Assembly (NCBI GenBank): GCA_002474325.1
Contig: DKNL01000030.1
Coordinates: forward strand, 1 to 11,393
Direction of reading: 5' to 3'
DNA length: 11,393 bases
Source of the DNA: Opitutales bacterium UBA7389
GTDB taxonomy: Bacteria; Verrucomicrobiota; Verrucomicrobiia; Opitutales; Opitutaceae
The number at the start of each line of letters is the position of its first letter. Within the stretch, counting starts at the first letter, position 1. The position numbers and the translations under genes are program-made. The notes beneath the pieces are model-generated. The model was not told the origin of the DNA. It saw only the letters and a list, made by a program, of their open reading frames with translations, and did no database searches. Of this stretch, positions 1 through 6,627 are shown piece after piece.

Positions 1-24
1 CCCAGAACCAATTGCTTAAAAGGC
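1..24. repeat. Left attachment-site repeat (attL-type), partial tRNA-Lys
   Basis: These 24 bases match 9772-9795 without mismatch. Read on the minus strand they run from the anticodon loop through the 3' side of the anticodon stem and the variable loop into the 5' side of the T stem. The match ends at base 25 (C here, A at 9796). The repeat may extend left beyond the window; the rest of the tRNA 3' end is expected there. It is a tRNA fragment without a 5' half, so it is not a functional tRNA. Confidence 0.85.
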
Positions 25-160
25 CAATAAATCAGCGTTTAACTACGTCTCAACTTGTTTTAAGTTGCTAACCTTCAGTACTTTAAGAAAACGATCCCAA
101 AGAAGCTACAACCTCCAGAAACAAGCAAAAAAGGTAGGAGTCGGCTGATTTTGAAGATTA

Positions 161-184
161 AGGATACATTTGGAGGATACATTT
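161..184 (+). repeat. Tandem AGGATACATTT pair, possible integrase arm sites
   Basis: AGGATACATTT occurs at 161-171 and again at 174-184, 13 bp apart. The equivalent bases in the internal copy are 6542-6565, and a related pair in the same orientation lies at 9670-9692, between the integrase start and the tRNA. In an excised circle these would sit on both sides of the att core, about 140 bp and 80 bp away, which is the layout of arm-type sites for tyrosine recombinases. That role is inferred; only the repetition is seen. Confidence 0.45.
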
Positions 185-196
185 TGGCGGCCCCCA

Positions 197-223
197 GACC
201 AATTGCTTTTTATGCAACTGGTC
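197..223 (-). terminator. Hairpin resembling tRNA-Lys anticodon arm (left copy)
   Basis: Ten-base arms (197-206 and 214-223) enclose a 7-nt loop; the single mismatch becomes a G-U pair in minus-strand RNA. It lies 23 bp after the Sel1 stop codon, so it could act as that gene's terminator, although no U-run follows. On the minus strand it reads GTTGC-N7-GCAAT-TGGT-CTGGG, against GTTGC-N7-GCAAT-TGGTT-CTGGG in the tRNA-Lys gene: one base is missing, and here the loop is ATAAAAA rather than CTTTTAA. It may instead be a recombinase core-type site or a decayed att site. The hairpin is certain; its function is open. Confidence 0.55.
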
Positions 224-246
224 CGAGAAAAGCTAGCTACGCAAGA

Positions 247-405
247 CTACTCACCCATCAGCTTTGGGTTGGCCTCAATCATCTCGCGTGCCATTCTATT
301 TGCTTTGGCGAGTAGATCCGAGGTCATTCCGTTCGCGATCCTGTCTCTCCCCTCCCAGGCTACTTCACTCCCATTAGCATCACCAAGATTGAACTACGTA
401 TGGGC
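247..405 (-). pseudogene. Sel1-repeat protein C-terminal remnant (left copy)
   Basis: Minus-strand translation gives AHT-stop-FNLGDANG at the start of the remnant and then, after about 22 residues, MTSDLLAKANRMAREMIEA and a TAG stop at 247-249. This is the terminal motif of Sel1-like repeat proteins (AHAWFNLAAANG... MTxxQxAEAQRMAR), which form helical-repeat scaffolds for protein contacts. The conserved Trp codon (TGG) is replaced by TAG. No upstream Sel1 repeats are present, and homology starts at the same residue as in the internal copy, so only the last 52 codons were retained. It is non-functional as protein. The parent gene is not in the window. Confidence 0.75.
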
Positions 406-457
406 TTTTCATAATCCTCGAGGAAAACTCCGCCTCAGAAACACATCACACCGATGT

Positions 458-928
458 TCAACTTCGAGTCATCAAACCCTTGCTTGGCAGCTTTAGTCTA
501 CTATTTAGACCCCTACTTTTGAATACTCTGACAGATAAGAGACGAAAGGCGAGAGAGAGAGTGCTCGTTGGTTGATACATACTGTAGGGCATCTCACTTC
601 CCGTTCGCACCCACACGAGCTCGAGGGAAGGAACGCAAACTAGAACTTGACCGCCACTCCCGTAGTTAAAGAAAGCATCCGAAGGTGTCCCCTCCAGTGG
701 TTTACGATTAATAAGGGACGGCACGTAGTAGCCTCTATAGTATTTACCGTTAAGGTGCCATAAGAGGCCATAGGACGGATTGACATCTCCGGGGATAGGA
801 CGAACCAACTCTGCAATGAATTTTGGATCAAGAAAGGTGTCACCGTTCCAACTACCATTATCGGGGCCCATCTCGCCCGACACAACGCTTCCGAAGTCAT
901 CAATATTTTCGGATTGGCCATGAAGCAC
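458..928 (-). pseudogene. Serine beta-lactamase-like hydrolase, C-terminal remnant
   Basis: The open frame begins at a GTG preceded in frame by TAG and gives 156 residues. Residues of about 20-122 resemble the last third of class C beta-lactamase/penicillin-binding-type serine hydrolases: NGSWNG, then NPSYGLLWHLNGK, SDAFFNYGSGGQ and VPSLELVWVRTGSE. The SxxK and YxN catalytic motifs, which lie N-terminal in this family of roughly 350-450 aa, are missing, and I found none in the 95 bp up to the DUF1552 stop codon. The tail after about residue 125 no longer looks like the family and probably reads past the lost original stop. The fragment cannot be catalytic. Its substrate cannot be told; many relatives are exported esterases or peptidases rather than resistance enzymes. 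Confidence 0.7.
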
Positions 929-1023
929 CGGATACCTGCAAGCGAGCTAGCCAATTTTCCCTGGGCCTACCCGACATACACCTCGGATCTGAAATATATG
1001 GTTCGGTAGATTTCAGGGAATAT

Positions 1024-2307
1024 CTAAACAAACAGCTCGTCGATCGTACCTGTGCTGTCGCCGTGGGACTTAACATCCACGCCCGAACCCTTAAGCAGGC
1101 TGAGCCAAAGATTGCAAAGAGGCGTCTTGCGATCGTCCATCACCAGATGCCGGCCATGCTTCACACCTGCTCCGCCGCCGGTTATGAGCGTTGGGCAGTT
1201 CGTCAGGTAATGGATGGAGTTTATGTTGCTGCCGAACGCGATCGAAATGTTGTCATAGAGCGAGCTACCGTCCGCCTCTTTCGAAGCTTTTAGCTTATCG
1301 ATAAAATAGGCGATTAGCTCCGCATGGGTTTCGTCTCGCTTCTCCGATATTTGCCGACGCTCGCCTTGAGCATAGTGGCTCATATTGTGAGACGTGATCG
1401 TGGCGCCAAGACTTTGAATCAAGGTATCCGTGGGCATCCGATAAGTGAATACACGCGTCGCATCCACTTGCATCGCGGCCGCCATAAGATCGTACATCAC
1501 CTTAACTTCTTCGTAACCTTGGAGACTAGCGAGCGGCTCCTTGACGGGATCCTGTGGGAGTCGCTTTGGAACATCGAGCCATTGCTCTTCCTTGGAAAGC
1601 CGAATTTCAATATCGCGAATCGATTGGAAATACTCGTCGACCTTATCCCGGTCCGTAGCGTTCAAACCTTTCTGCGTCGATTTCGCATCCTCCAGAACGC
1701 TGTCGAGGACACTTCGACGCTTTTTGAGCATCGCTTGGCGCTGTTCGAGCGGAGTCGTATCGTCAGAAAACAGTTTGTGATACAGGGCAACGGGCGTGTC
1801 CAACCCCGCAACCGGCTTGCCCTGTCTACTCCAGGCCAGTGACGAACCCGGTCCATGACCATTAGCTCCCTTCCCGTTCAATTGTACCGACGTAAATCGC
1901 GTATCTCTGCCAAACTGCTCGGCTGCGACTTGGTCGGCGGAGATGGAATTGTGAAAACTTTGACCTGGCACGCCATATCGATTCGCCCCCGTAAGCCAAA
2001 AGGTGCTCCCCCAATGAGCCTCGGTCGAGTACTTGTGCTGCAGATTCTGAAGAATCGTTATGTCATCCTTGTACCGGGCTAACGGAGCCAGGTTTTTGGG
2101 AAGATCGTAGCCGCGACCCACTTGATCCAGCTTCGGGAACCAACTCTCTTTCGTCACGCCCCACCCCATGGAAAGGAAAACCATACGCTTCGGGGCCGTC
2201 GTGACAGATACCGCGCTTGCGAGCTTAGCGAAGCCAACCGATTCCAGGGCAGGTAGAGCCACCAAGGCGGATGAACTTCTAAGAAAAGATCTGCGGGATA
2301 TTGGCAT
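1024..2307 (-). CDS. DUF1552 family exported protein
   Basis: This is a member of the DUF1552 family, abundant in Planctomycetota and Verrucomicrobiota, of unestablished function and usually encoded directly after a DUF1592 cytochrome. From the chosen start the protein has 427 residues and opens MPISRRSFLRSSSALVALPALE, a Tat-type signal (SRRSFLR plus a hydrophobic run), so it should be exported folded. Family landmarks follow: PKRMVFLSMGWGV near residue 40, a region ending in LTGA, then NGHGPGSSLAWSR, and a late segment MQVDATRVFTYRMPTD. The frame is full length. Longer starts exist at 2391 (ATG) and 2418 (TTG), but those extra residues are encoded by low-complexity repeat DNA (SFSPSVSRSLSPS), so I prefer the ATG at 2305-2307; no clear Shine-Dalgarno helps. 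It was probably co-transcribed with the DUF1592 gene before the insertion at 2308-2866. Confidence 0.85.
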   Translation of the reverse strand: MPISRRSFLRSSSALVALPALESVGFAKLASAVSVTTAPKRMVFLSMGWGVTKESWFPKLDQVGRGYDLPKNLAPLARYKDDITILQNLQHKYSTEAHWGSTFWLTGANRYGVPGQSFHNSISADQVAAEQFGRDTRFTSVQLNGKGANGHGPGSSLAWSRQGKPVAGLDTPVALYHKLFSDDTTPLEQRQAMLKKRRSVLDSVLEDAKSTQKGLNATDRDKVDEYFQSIRDIEIRLSKEEQWLDVPKRLPQDPVKEPLASLQGYEEVKVMYDLMAAAMQVDATRVFTYRMPTDTLIQSLGATITSHNMSHYAQGERRQISEKRDETHAELIAYFIDKLKASKEADGSSLYDNISIAFGSNINSIHYLTNCPTLITGGGAGVKHGRHLVMDDRKTPLCNLWLSLLKGSGVDVKSHGDSTGTIDELFV

Positions 2308-2342
2308 AGAGGGACTAAGGGATCGGGAGACAGAGGGACTAA
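2308..2342 (+). repeat. Purine-rich 24-bp-period repeat, right-reading copy
   Basis: AGAGGGACTAA occurs at 2308-2318 and 2332-2342, exactly 24 bp apart, so about 1.5 units are present. The plus strand is purine-rich. A related 24-bp unit occurs at 2831-2866 in the opposite orientation (about 17 of 24 positions agree after rotation). The pair encloses the four-helix-bundle pseudogene. The repeat abuts the probable start codon of the DUF1552 gene and encodes the odd N-terminal extension if an earlier start is used. Confidence 0.65.
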
Positions 2343-2427
2343 AGGAAGGCGAAGCTTCAGCTCTGTGTTGGTTCCGCTTATGGTTATTCATAGAACAAAG
2401 CTTTTCTTTAACAATCAAAGTGTAATC

Positions 2428-2823
2428 TCAACCTTTTTCCAAAGTCCAATCTTCTGGCTTAATGATCATATTAACCAGCATACCAATTATCGCATCGTAT
2501 TCACTATATAGTTTTCGACCACGGTCTGCATCTAGGTAATCGCATTCAACCGCAAATTGTATTCACGTTTGGCTTTCTGCCGCTTCCGCTTCCGAGTCCG
2601 AAAGCTTGGCGACAAAGGCGGCTGGATAACGGCGTTTTCGCCAGGCCTCCGCAAGGTTAGCGCAAACGGAACGGGAGGAGCGCCTACCTTGGTCCGTGAG
2701 AGAGTAGGTCTCTTCCTTTGGAAAGTCCTTGCTGAGTCTAAAGAACGCCATTGAAGCCTCAAACGCCTTCTTGTAGACGTCCAAATCCGTATGCCTCCTG
2801 ATATTATATTTTCGCTCCGACAT
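2428..2823 (-). pseudogene. Four-helix-bundle (S23-type) protein, nonsense mutation
   Basis: The first 86 codons encode MSERKYNIRRHTDLDVYKKAFEASMAFF..., with SLTDQGRRSSRSVCANLAEAWRKRRY and FVAKLSDSEAEAAESQT. This is the four-helix-bundle family first known from 23S rRNA intervening sequences. A TGA at 2563-2565 then interrupts the frame where relatives have Trp. The same frame continues with IQFAVECDYLDADRGRK..., SEYDAIIGMLVNMIIKP, to TGA at 2428-2430, so the complete gene was about 131 residues. The change looks like a single-base TGG to TGA. A purine-rich GAGAGG lies 5 bp before the ATG and could be its ribosome site. The fold is a small helical bundle, possibly RNA-binding; the role is unknown. 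It separates the DUF1592 and DUF1552 genes, which normally adjoin. The truncated 86-aa product may still be made but lacks the last helices. Confidence 0.85.
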
Positions 2824-2830
2824 GAATTCC

Positions 2831-2866
2831 TCTCTCCATCTCCTTATCCCTCAATCTCTCCATCTC
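2831..2866 (-). repeat. Purine-rich 24-bp-period repeat, left-reading copy
   Basis: On the plus strand TCTCTCCATCTC occurs at 2831-2842 and 2855-2866, exactly 24 bp apart; the minus strand is purine-rich. It forms the leader of the four-helix-bundle gene, includes its probable ribosome-binding purines, and runs up to the stop codon of the DUF1592 gene (2865-2867). It is in inverted orientation relative to 2308-2342. Confidence 0.65.
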
Positions 2867-5501
2867 AGTGCTTTAGACTAAAACGATCTGATTGGACAAC
2901 GCCGAGAATAAACGAGCTCATGGCATAGTCTTCCTTTTCAGCCCGTTCCAGTATACTATCGGCCAGATTGTAGTCGACGAAACCGAACGGACGCCCCAAG
3001 GCGTACTCGATCAAGTGCTCCGTAAAGCCGCGAGCGAAGTCGGCTTCTTTCTCCGAAATGCGATCGCGCAACTCGTAGAAGTCCCGGAAAGGCGTTCCGT
3101 CGGGCAGCGTCCCGGAAGGATCGATGGCCGCTGTAATACGAGGTGGTATCTTTTTCCGCCAATCTTTGTCGTCCGCTTTCTCACGGTCCGTGAACTCCTG
3201 GAAGGGATAGCGAAGCGTTTCTTCATCTCGCCACAGACCAACCGCATCGAAATTCTCTAGCCCGTACCCAATGGGATCAATCTTGCGATGGCATTGAGCG
3301 CATTGAGGCTCTTCTTGGTGAGCTTTGCCCAGAATTCGGGCGCTCAGATGCTCACCTTCAAATCGACCCAATTGCGGCACGTTGGCAGGCGCAGGAGGAG
3401 GCGAATCATTAAGCAATTTGCGTAGTACCCAAGCCCCGCGTTCGACGGGTGAAGAACGTTCGCCATCGGATCCCATGGCCATAACAGCTGTCATTCCCAA
3501 CAAACCGCCTCGAGGCAATCCTTCCGGCACCGGTACTCGGCGGAAATGTTCGCCTTCCACGCCATCGATCCCGTAATAGCCGGCCAGCAGGTTGTTGACT
3601 ACTACATGATCCGACTTGAGTAACTCGCTTAGCGGAAGATCTTCATCGATCAGATTGCGAATCGTAGCATAGACTTCTTCGCGAGCGGCTTCTTTAATAC
3701 TGTCATCGAACCTCGGATACTTCTGATAATTAAACTGAAAGAAATCGAGCCGCTCCATGTGCAGCCACTGATGAGTAAAACCACTGACGAATTCATCCGC
3801 CTTCGGATCGCGGAGCATCCGTTTCACCTTAGTTTCCAGGACCTTCGACTTTGTCAAGCGGCCAGAGTACGCCAATCGCTTTAGTTCGTCATCTGGGGGA
3901 GAACTCCAAAGAAAGTACGAAAGCCTGACGGCTAGTTCCCCCGCGCTCAACTCGCGCTGTTCCTCGCCATGCACTGGTTCGTTGAGATAAAGAAAGCCAG
4001 GCGAAGCCAATACAATCGCCAACTGCTCTTTAAGAGCATCCATGGGATCCACGCCTTCCTTAACTTCACCTCTATAAAGAGCCATCAATCTATCGATGTA
4101 GGATGGGGCCGGTGACTTCGTCCGAAAGGCCCGCTCGGCGAAGCTCTCTAAAACCGCCCGATGATATTGCTCCTCGGTTTGCCCATTGGATCTAGGAATG
4201 AAAAGCTTCTCGTTGGCTTCGATCGGCGCCCGGTCAACCAAAGGCCCTTCCCACTCCACCCAATCGACCCAAATCGCTGGAGGCGGGCCCTCTCCTGTCG
4301 CTTCATCGCTGTCTCTAAAGAACCGCTTGGCCGCATTGAGACTGTTAATGGCGCGTTCGCGGATTCGAAGGCTGCGTTCGCCACTGTTGCCAGGAATAAA
4401 CTCCAATTCTATAATCTCCGGCTCATCCATCGTTCCCTTGACTTTATGGATGCCATAAACGCTCATCTCGCCACGCTTAACTCCACTAGGAGCGCTTCCG
4501 TACTCGATATAACGCCGATGCTCGGGAACGCCTTCGTCCAATAAAGCGACCCGTGCTCTGATAACGTATTTCCGAGCCACGCTATCGGCCGGAAGCTCAA
4601 TACCCTCTAAACTGAAGTCATTGAAAAAATTATACAAAACAGCGCCATTCTTTATATTTGGATTTTCCAAATAGGCTTCGTAATTGAGCCAACGATAATT
4701 TTGATTCGTCTCCAGAGCTTTGCCCATCAGAACAAAGTCTAGATCGGAGGCAGATTTACCTTCAGGATACTGCTCAGCCAAATAATCTCTGGTTATGTTG
4801 GCTACGGACTGCTGCACACGCCTAAGCTGAAGTTTCTCCGCTTCTATCCGTTCTTTTTTAGTTTCCGGTTTACGCTTGGTAGCCAGGGCCAAATCGAGAG
4901 CTCGATCGGCGATCTTCAAATACTGCTCAAACTGGTCACTAGAAAAGTATAATGCCGATCCATTGGTATCGAACCCTCCTGGATTGGCATCGTCCGGCAA
5001 ATCCGAAGCGTCCACTTGTACCCCAAGAAGCGACTCAATTGTATTCTCGTATTCACGACGATTCAGTCGCCGCATGGTGATCACACCGCCACTGTCGCTC
5101 AAAGCATCGCGGGCTATCACGAGTTGATTCGACAAATCGGCCAGAAACTCCGTTTTGTCTTCCCCTTCAAGCTGCGGCTCGTCTTCCGGCGGCATCTCGC
5201 CCGCATTCACGACATTCAAGACCTTTTGCCAAAGCTCTGCTGCCTCAAGCGTATCCATCTTAAATGAGAGGTCCTCGAGATTCACTCCACCCTTTTCCTC
5301 GAACGCGTCATGGCAATTGAGGCAGTTGTCTTCCAAGAGCTCGAAGTGCCTCTCTGGCATGATTCCATGAACCAGCCCTCCCGATTCATTCGACGCAAAG
5401 CAAATCCCTGGCAACGCAACTCCAAGAATCGCCAGGCTCGCTTGCAAGGGCGATCGGTAAATCTGAGCGGCTAGTTGTTTAAGGGTCTGATTCGAAAACA
5501 T
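2865..5501 (-). CDS. DUF1592-family c-type cytochrome (PSCyt1/DUF1587/1595/1592/1588/1585)
   Basis: The 878-residue protein has the modular layout known from Planctomycetota and Verrucomicrobiota. A hydrophobic N-terminal segment (about residues 18-36) should direct export. A cytochrome-like domain has one haem c motif, CLNCH at 60-64. DUF1587 begins at RRLNRREYENTI (144-155). A long middle region (about 230-440), with a WVDWVEWEGP segment, probably folds as a beta-rich domain. DUF1595 lies at about 445-505, DUF1592 at about 515-645 (LSYFLWSSPPDDEL) and DUF1588 at about 660-758, the last carrying a second haem motif, CAQCH at 734-738, followed by KIDPIGYGLENFD. DUF1585 is C-terminal (about 805-875). 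The family is thought to work in periplasmic redox reactions, but the reaction is not established. Both haem motifs are intact and no domain is missing. It is encoded upstream of the DUF1552 gene on the same strand, the usual partnership, here split by the inserted unit at 2308-2866. Confidence 0.92.
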   Translation of the reverse strand: MFSNQTLKQLAAQIYRSPLQASLAILGVALPGICFASNESGGLVHGIMPERHFELLEDNCLNCHDAFEEKGGVNLEDLSFKMDTLEAAELWQKVLNVVNAGEMPPEDEPQLEGEDKTEFLADLSNQLVIARDALSDSGGVITMRRLNRREYENTIESLLGVQVDASDLPDDANPGGFDTNGSALYFSSDQFEQYLKIADRALDLALATKRKPETKKERIEAEKLQLRRVQQSVANITRDYLAEQYPEGKSASDLDFVLMGKALETNQNYRWLNYEAYLENPNIKNGAVLYNFFNDFSLEGIELPADSVARKYVIRARVALLDEGVPEHRRYIEYGSAPSGVKRGEMSVYGIHKVKGTMDEPEIIELEFIPGNSGERSLRIRERAINSLNAAKRFFRDSDEATGEGPPPAIWVDWVEWEGPLVDRAPIEANEKLFIPRSNGQTEEQYHRAVLESFAERAFRTKSPAPSYIDRLMALYRGEVKEGVDPMDALKEQLAIVLASPGFLYLNEPVHGEEQRELSAGELAVRLSYFLWSSPPDDELKRLAYSGRLTKSKVLETKVKRMLRDPKADEFVSGFTHQWLHMERLDFFQFNYQKYPRFDDSIKEAAREEVYATIRNLIDEDLPLSELLKSDHVVVNNLLAGYYGIDGVEGEHFRRVPVPEGLPRGGLLGMTAVMAMGSDGERSSPVERGAWVLRKLLNDSPPPAPANVPQLGRFEGEHLSARILGKAHQEEPQCAQCHRKIDPIGYGLENFDAVGLWRDEETLRYPFQEFTDREKADDKDWRKKIPPRITAAIDPSGTLPDGTPFRDFYELRDRISEKEADFARGFTEHLIEYALGRPFGFVDYNLADSILERAEKEDYAMSSFILGVVQSDRFSLKH

Positions 5502-5616
5502 TGTTCTGAAGATGGGTTCGTTTCCAGGAATTTACTGAGCAGCCTGATTACATGGACAATTTTTGGCGACTGCTTTGCCAATCGGAACGATAGTCGCCGG
5601 CAGCCCAAATTTGCTG

Positions 5617-6297
5617 CTAAGTTGGGTTTAAGATCTCTTTTTTTTGGTCTTCCGAGAGGCCAGATGACCAACGCAATAAAGCATCTTCCTTGGAAACAAG
5701 TCTGTATGAGCCTAACGATTTGTTGGTGCTAATAAGGCTCGGTGTTTGCCTGTGCCAAATCGGTGCGTATAGTACTAGGTTTGATACTTTTTCCTGGTTC
5801 TTTGCCGCATAACCAGCCATGATCGCGGTTCCCCAAGACCAGCCTATCAGATTTAATCTTTCTTTTTCAAATTTCCTTAGAAGATAGTTGGCAGCACTGG
5901 TGACATCTCGTACCGCAACCGCCGTATCTACAATTGGTGAGTGCAGCGCAGGAGAAGCTTCCATTTCCGGTGGTCTCGTAGATCTCCCATATCCCCTAAT
6001 ATCTAAAATGGCCGCAATGTAGCCTCTAGCCGCCATATAATCTAACCATGAAAAACCGTCTAGTTGGAGGTCGAACGAAGTTTCAGCAGGGTAAGTGGCA
6101 CCATGAACGCAAAGTACTAGAGGACTTTGATAATCCTTTTTTAACTTTGATTTTTTTATACGAATGAAAAGGTCAATACCTTCTGTGTCCGCATCTACCA
6201 AAATCTCCTCGGTCTCGATAGCATCAAATGGCCCAGAAGCTCCAAATAAGGGAGTCAAAAGACCAAACAGTAACAGAATTATCACGCCACCGATCAT
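5617..6297 (-). CDS. Alpha/beta hydrolase, C-terminally truncated
   Basis: I start at the ATG at 6295-6297, since it begins a clear signal peptide (MIGGVIILLLFGLLTPLFGAS); an in-frame ATG at 6406-6408 would add 37 residues without family character. The 226-residue product has the oxyanion-hole HG (LVLCVHGATYP, about residues 60-70), a DIRGYGRS segment near 99-106, and the nucleophile elbow GWSWG with Ser near 154. The frame ends at TAG (5617-5619) soon after APIWHR and lacks the acid and His that complete the triad in members of 300 residues or more. Reading through the TAG gives 22 more codons (QQIWAAGDYRSD...) before TAA at 5548-5550, still without an obvious His region, so the gene seems to have lost its 3' end. 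Probably an inactive remnant of an exported esterase or peptidase-like enzyme. Confidence 0.7.
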   Translation of the reverse strand: MIGGVIILLLFGLLTPLFGASGPFDAIETEEILVDADTEGIDLFIRIKKSKLKKDYQSPLVLCVHGATYPAETSFDLQLDGFSWLDYMAARGYIAAILDIRGYGRSTRPPEMEASPALHSPIVDTAVAVRDVTSAANYLLRKFEKERLNLIGWSWGTAIMAGYAAKNQEKVSNLVLYAPIWHRQTPSLISTNKSLGSYRLVSKEDALLRWSSGLSEDQKKEILNPT

Positions 6298-6387
6298 TTC
6301 ATTACGGTACTTCAAGCTCGCACAATCTGGCAAGGGCGAATCGATCATCAGGATTACGGGCGATCCCGTACTGGTCCAGGCACTCAG

Positions 6388-6407
6388 GGCGATTGGGATA
6401 CAGGCCA
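6388..6407. other. Possible decayed internal att junction
   Basis: At the same offset (6381) that aligns the two 369-bp repeats, the bases preceding the internal copy still share ATTG (11-14 with 6392-6395) and AGGCCA (21-26 with 6402-6407) with the left att repeat and the bases just after it. Over 11-36, 15 of 26 positions agree without gaps. This would fit an old att site between two tandem elements, but the similarity is weak and could be chance. Confidence 0.3.
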
Positions 6408-6541
6408 TGAATCCAATGTTTAGCTACGTCTCAACTTGTTTTAAATTGCTAACCTTCAGTAGTTTAAAAAAACAATCCTGAAGAAGCTACAACCTTCAGA
6501 AACAAGCAAAAAAGGTAGGACTCGGCTGATTTTGAAGATTA

Positions 6542-6565
6542 GGGATACATTTGGAGTATACATTT
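6542..6565 (+). repeat. Degenerate tandem 11-bp pair in internal repeat copy
   Basis: GGGATACATTT (6542-6552) and AGTATACATTT (6555-6565) correspond to the perfect pair at 161-184. The first also matches AGGGACACATT at 9670-9680 near the right att site apart from two bases. If these are arm-type recombinase sites, this set belongs to an internal element end. Confidence 0.4.
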
Positions 6566-6577
6566 TGGCGGCCCTCA

Positions 6578-6604
6578 GACCAATTGCTTCTGGAGCAACT
6601 GGTC
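6578..6604 (-). terminator. Hairpin resembling tRNA-Lys anticodon arm (internal copy)
   Basis: The arms (6578-6587 and 6595-6604) are identical to those at 197-206 and 214-223, but four of the seven loop bases differ (plus-strand TTCTGGA against TTTTTAT). The hairpin is fully paired on the minus strand with one G-U. It follows the Sel1 stop by 23 bp and could terminate transcripts from the phosphatase gene, although no U-run is present. As in the left copy, arms and loop length equal those of the tRNA-Lys anticodon stem-loop. Confidence 0.55.
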
Positions 6605-6627
6605 CGTGAAAAGCTAAATACGAAAGA

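Larger units (their letters stand above)
37..405. repeat. 369-bp direct repeat, left copy
   Basis: This aligns without any indel to 6418-6786 (constant offset 6381). Hand alignment gives about 20 differences in 210 bases for the non-coding part (37-246, about 90% identity) but about 47 in 159 for the Sel1-coding part (247-405, about 70%). It starts 12 bp inside the left att repeat. It contains, in order, a tandem 11-bp repeat (161-184), a tRNA-arm-like hairpin (197-223), and the stop codon and last 52 codons of a Sel1-type gene on the minus strand. Homology ends at the same Sel1 residue in both copies. A non-coding flank better conserved than its adjacent coding sequence is unusual and suggests the flank is the functional part. 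Confidence 0.9.

Noticed and set aside
1..24. The left tRNA fragment considered as a second tRNA gene cut by the window edge.
   Set aside because: Homology ends at base 25 on the side where the D arm and 5' acceptor half should follow, so no full tRNA can be formed.
458..928. Beta-lactamase likeness considered as an antibiotic-resistance gene.
   Set aside because: Only the C-terminal third remains, without the catalytic Ser-Lys and Tyr motifs, and the family is broad.
823..1842. Long plus-strand reading frames of 156 and 172 codons (823-1293 and 1324-1842).
   Set aside because: They lie antisense to the beta-lactamase remnant and the DUF1552 gene, have no recognisable motif, and their composition follows from the opposite strand.
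247..2565. Stops in place of Trp considered as a recoded genetic code (TGA or TAG as Trp).
   Set aside because: TAG and TGA serve as normal stops of complete genes here (phoD, the DUF1592 gene), TGG is used freely for Trp, and both TAG and TGA would have to be reassigned.
2308..2866. Evenly spaced 24-bp repeats considered as a CRISPR array.
   Set aside because: Each site has only about one and a half tandem units, with no repeat-spacer alternation, the two sites are inverted to each other, and there are no cas genes.
6301..6481. Plus-strand frame (codons around 6301-6414) with a protein-like stretch before the internal repeat.
   Set aside because: I do not recognise a family, the frame runs on into the repeat, and it lies opposite the upstream part of the hydrolase gene, so it cannot be supported as a gene.
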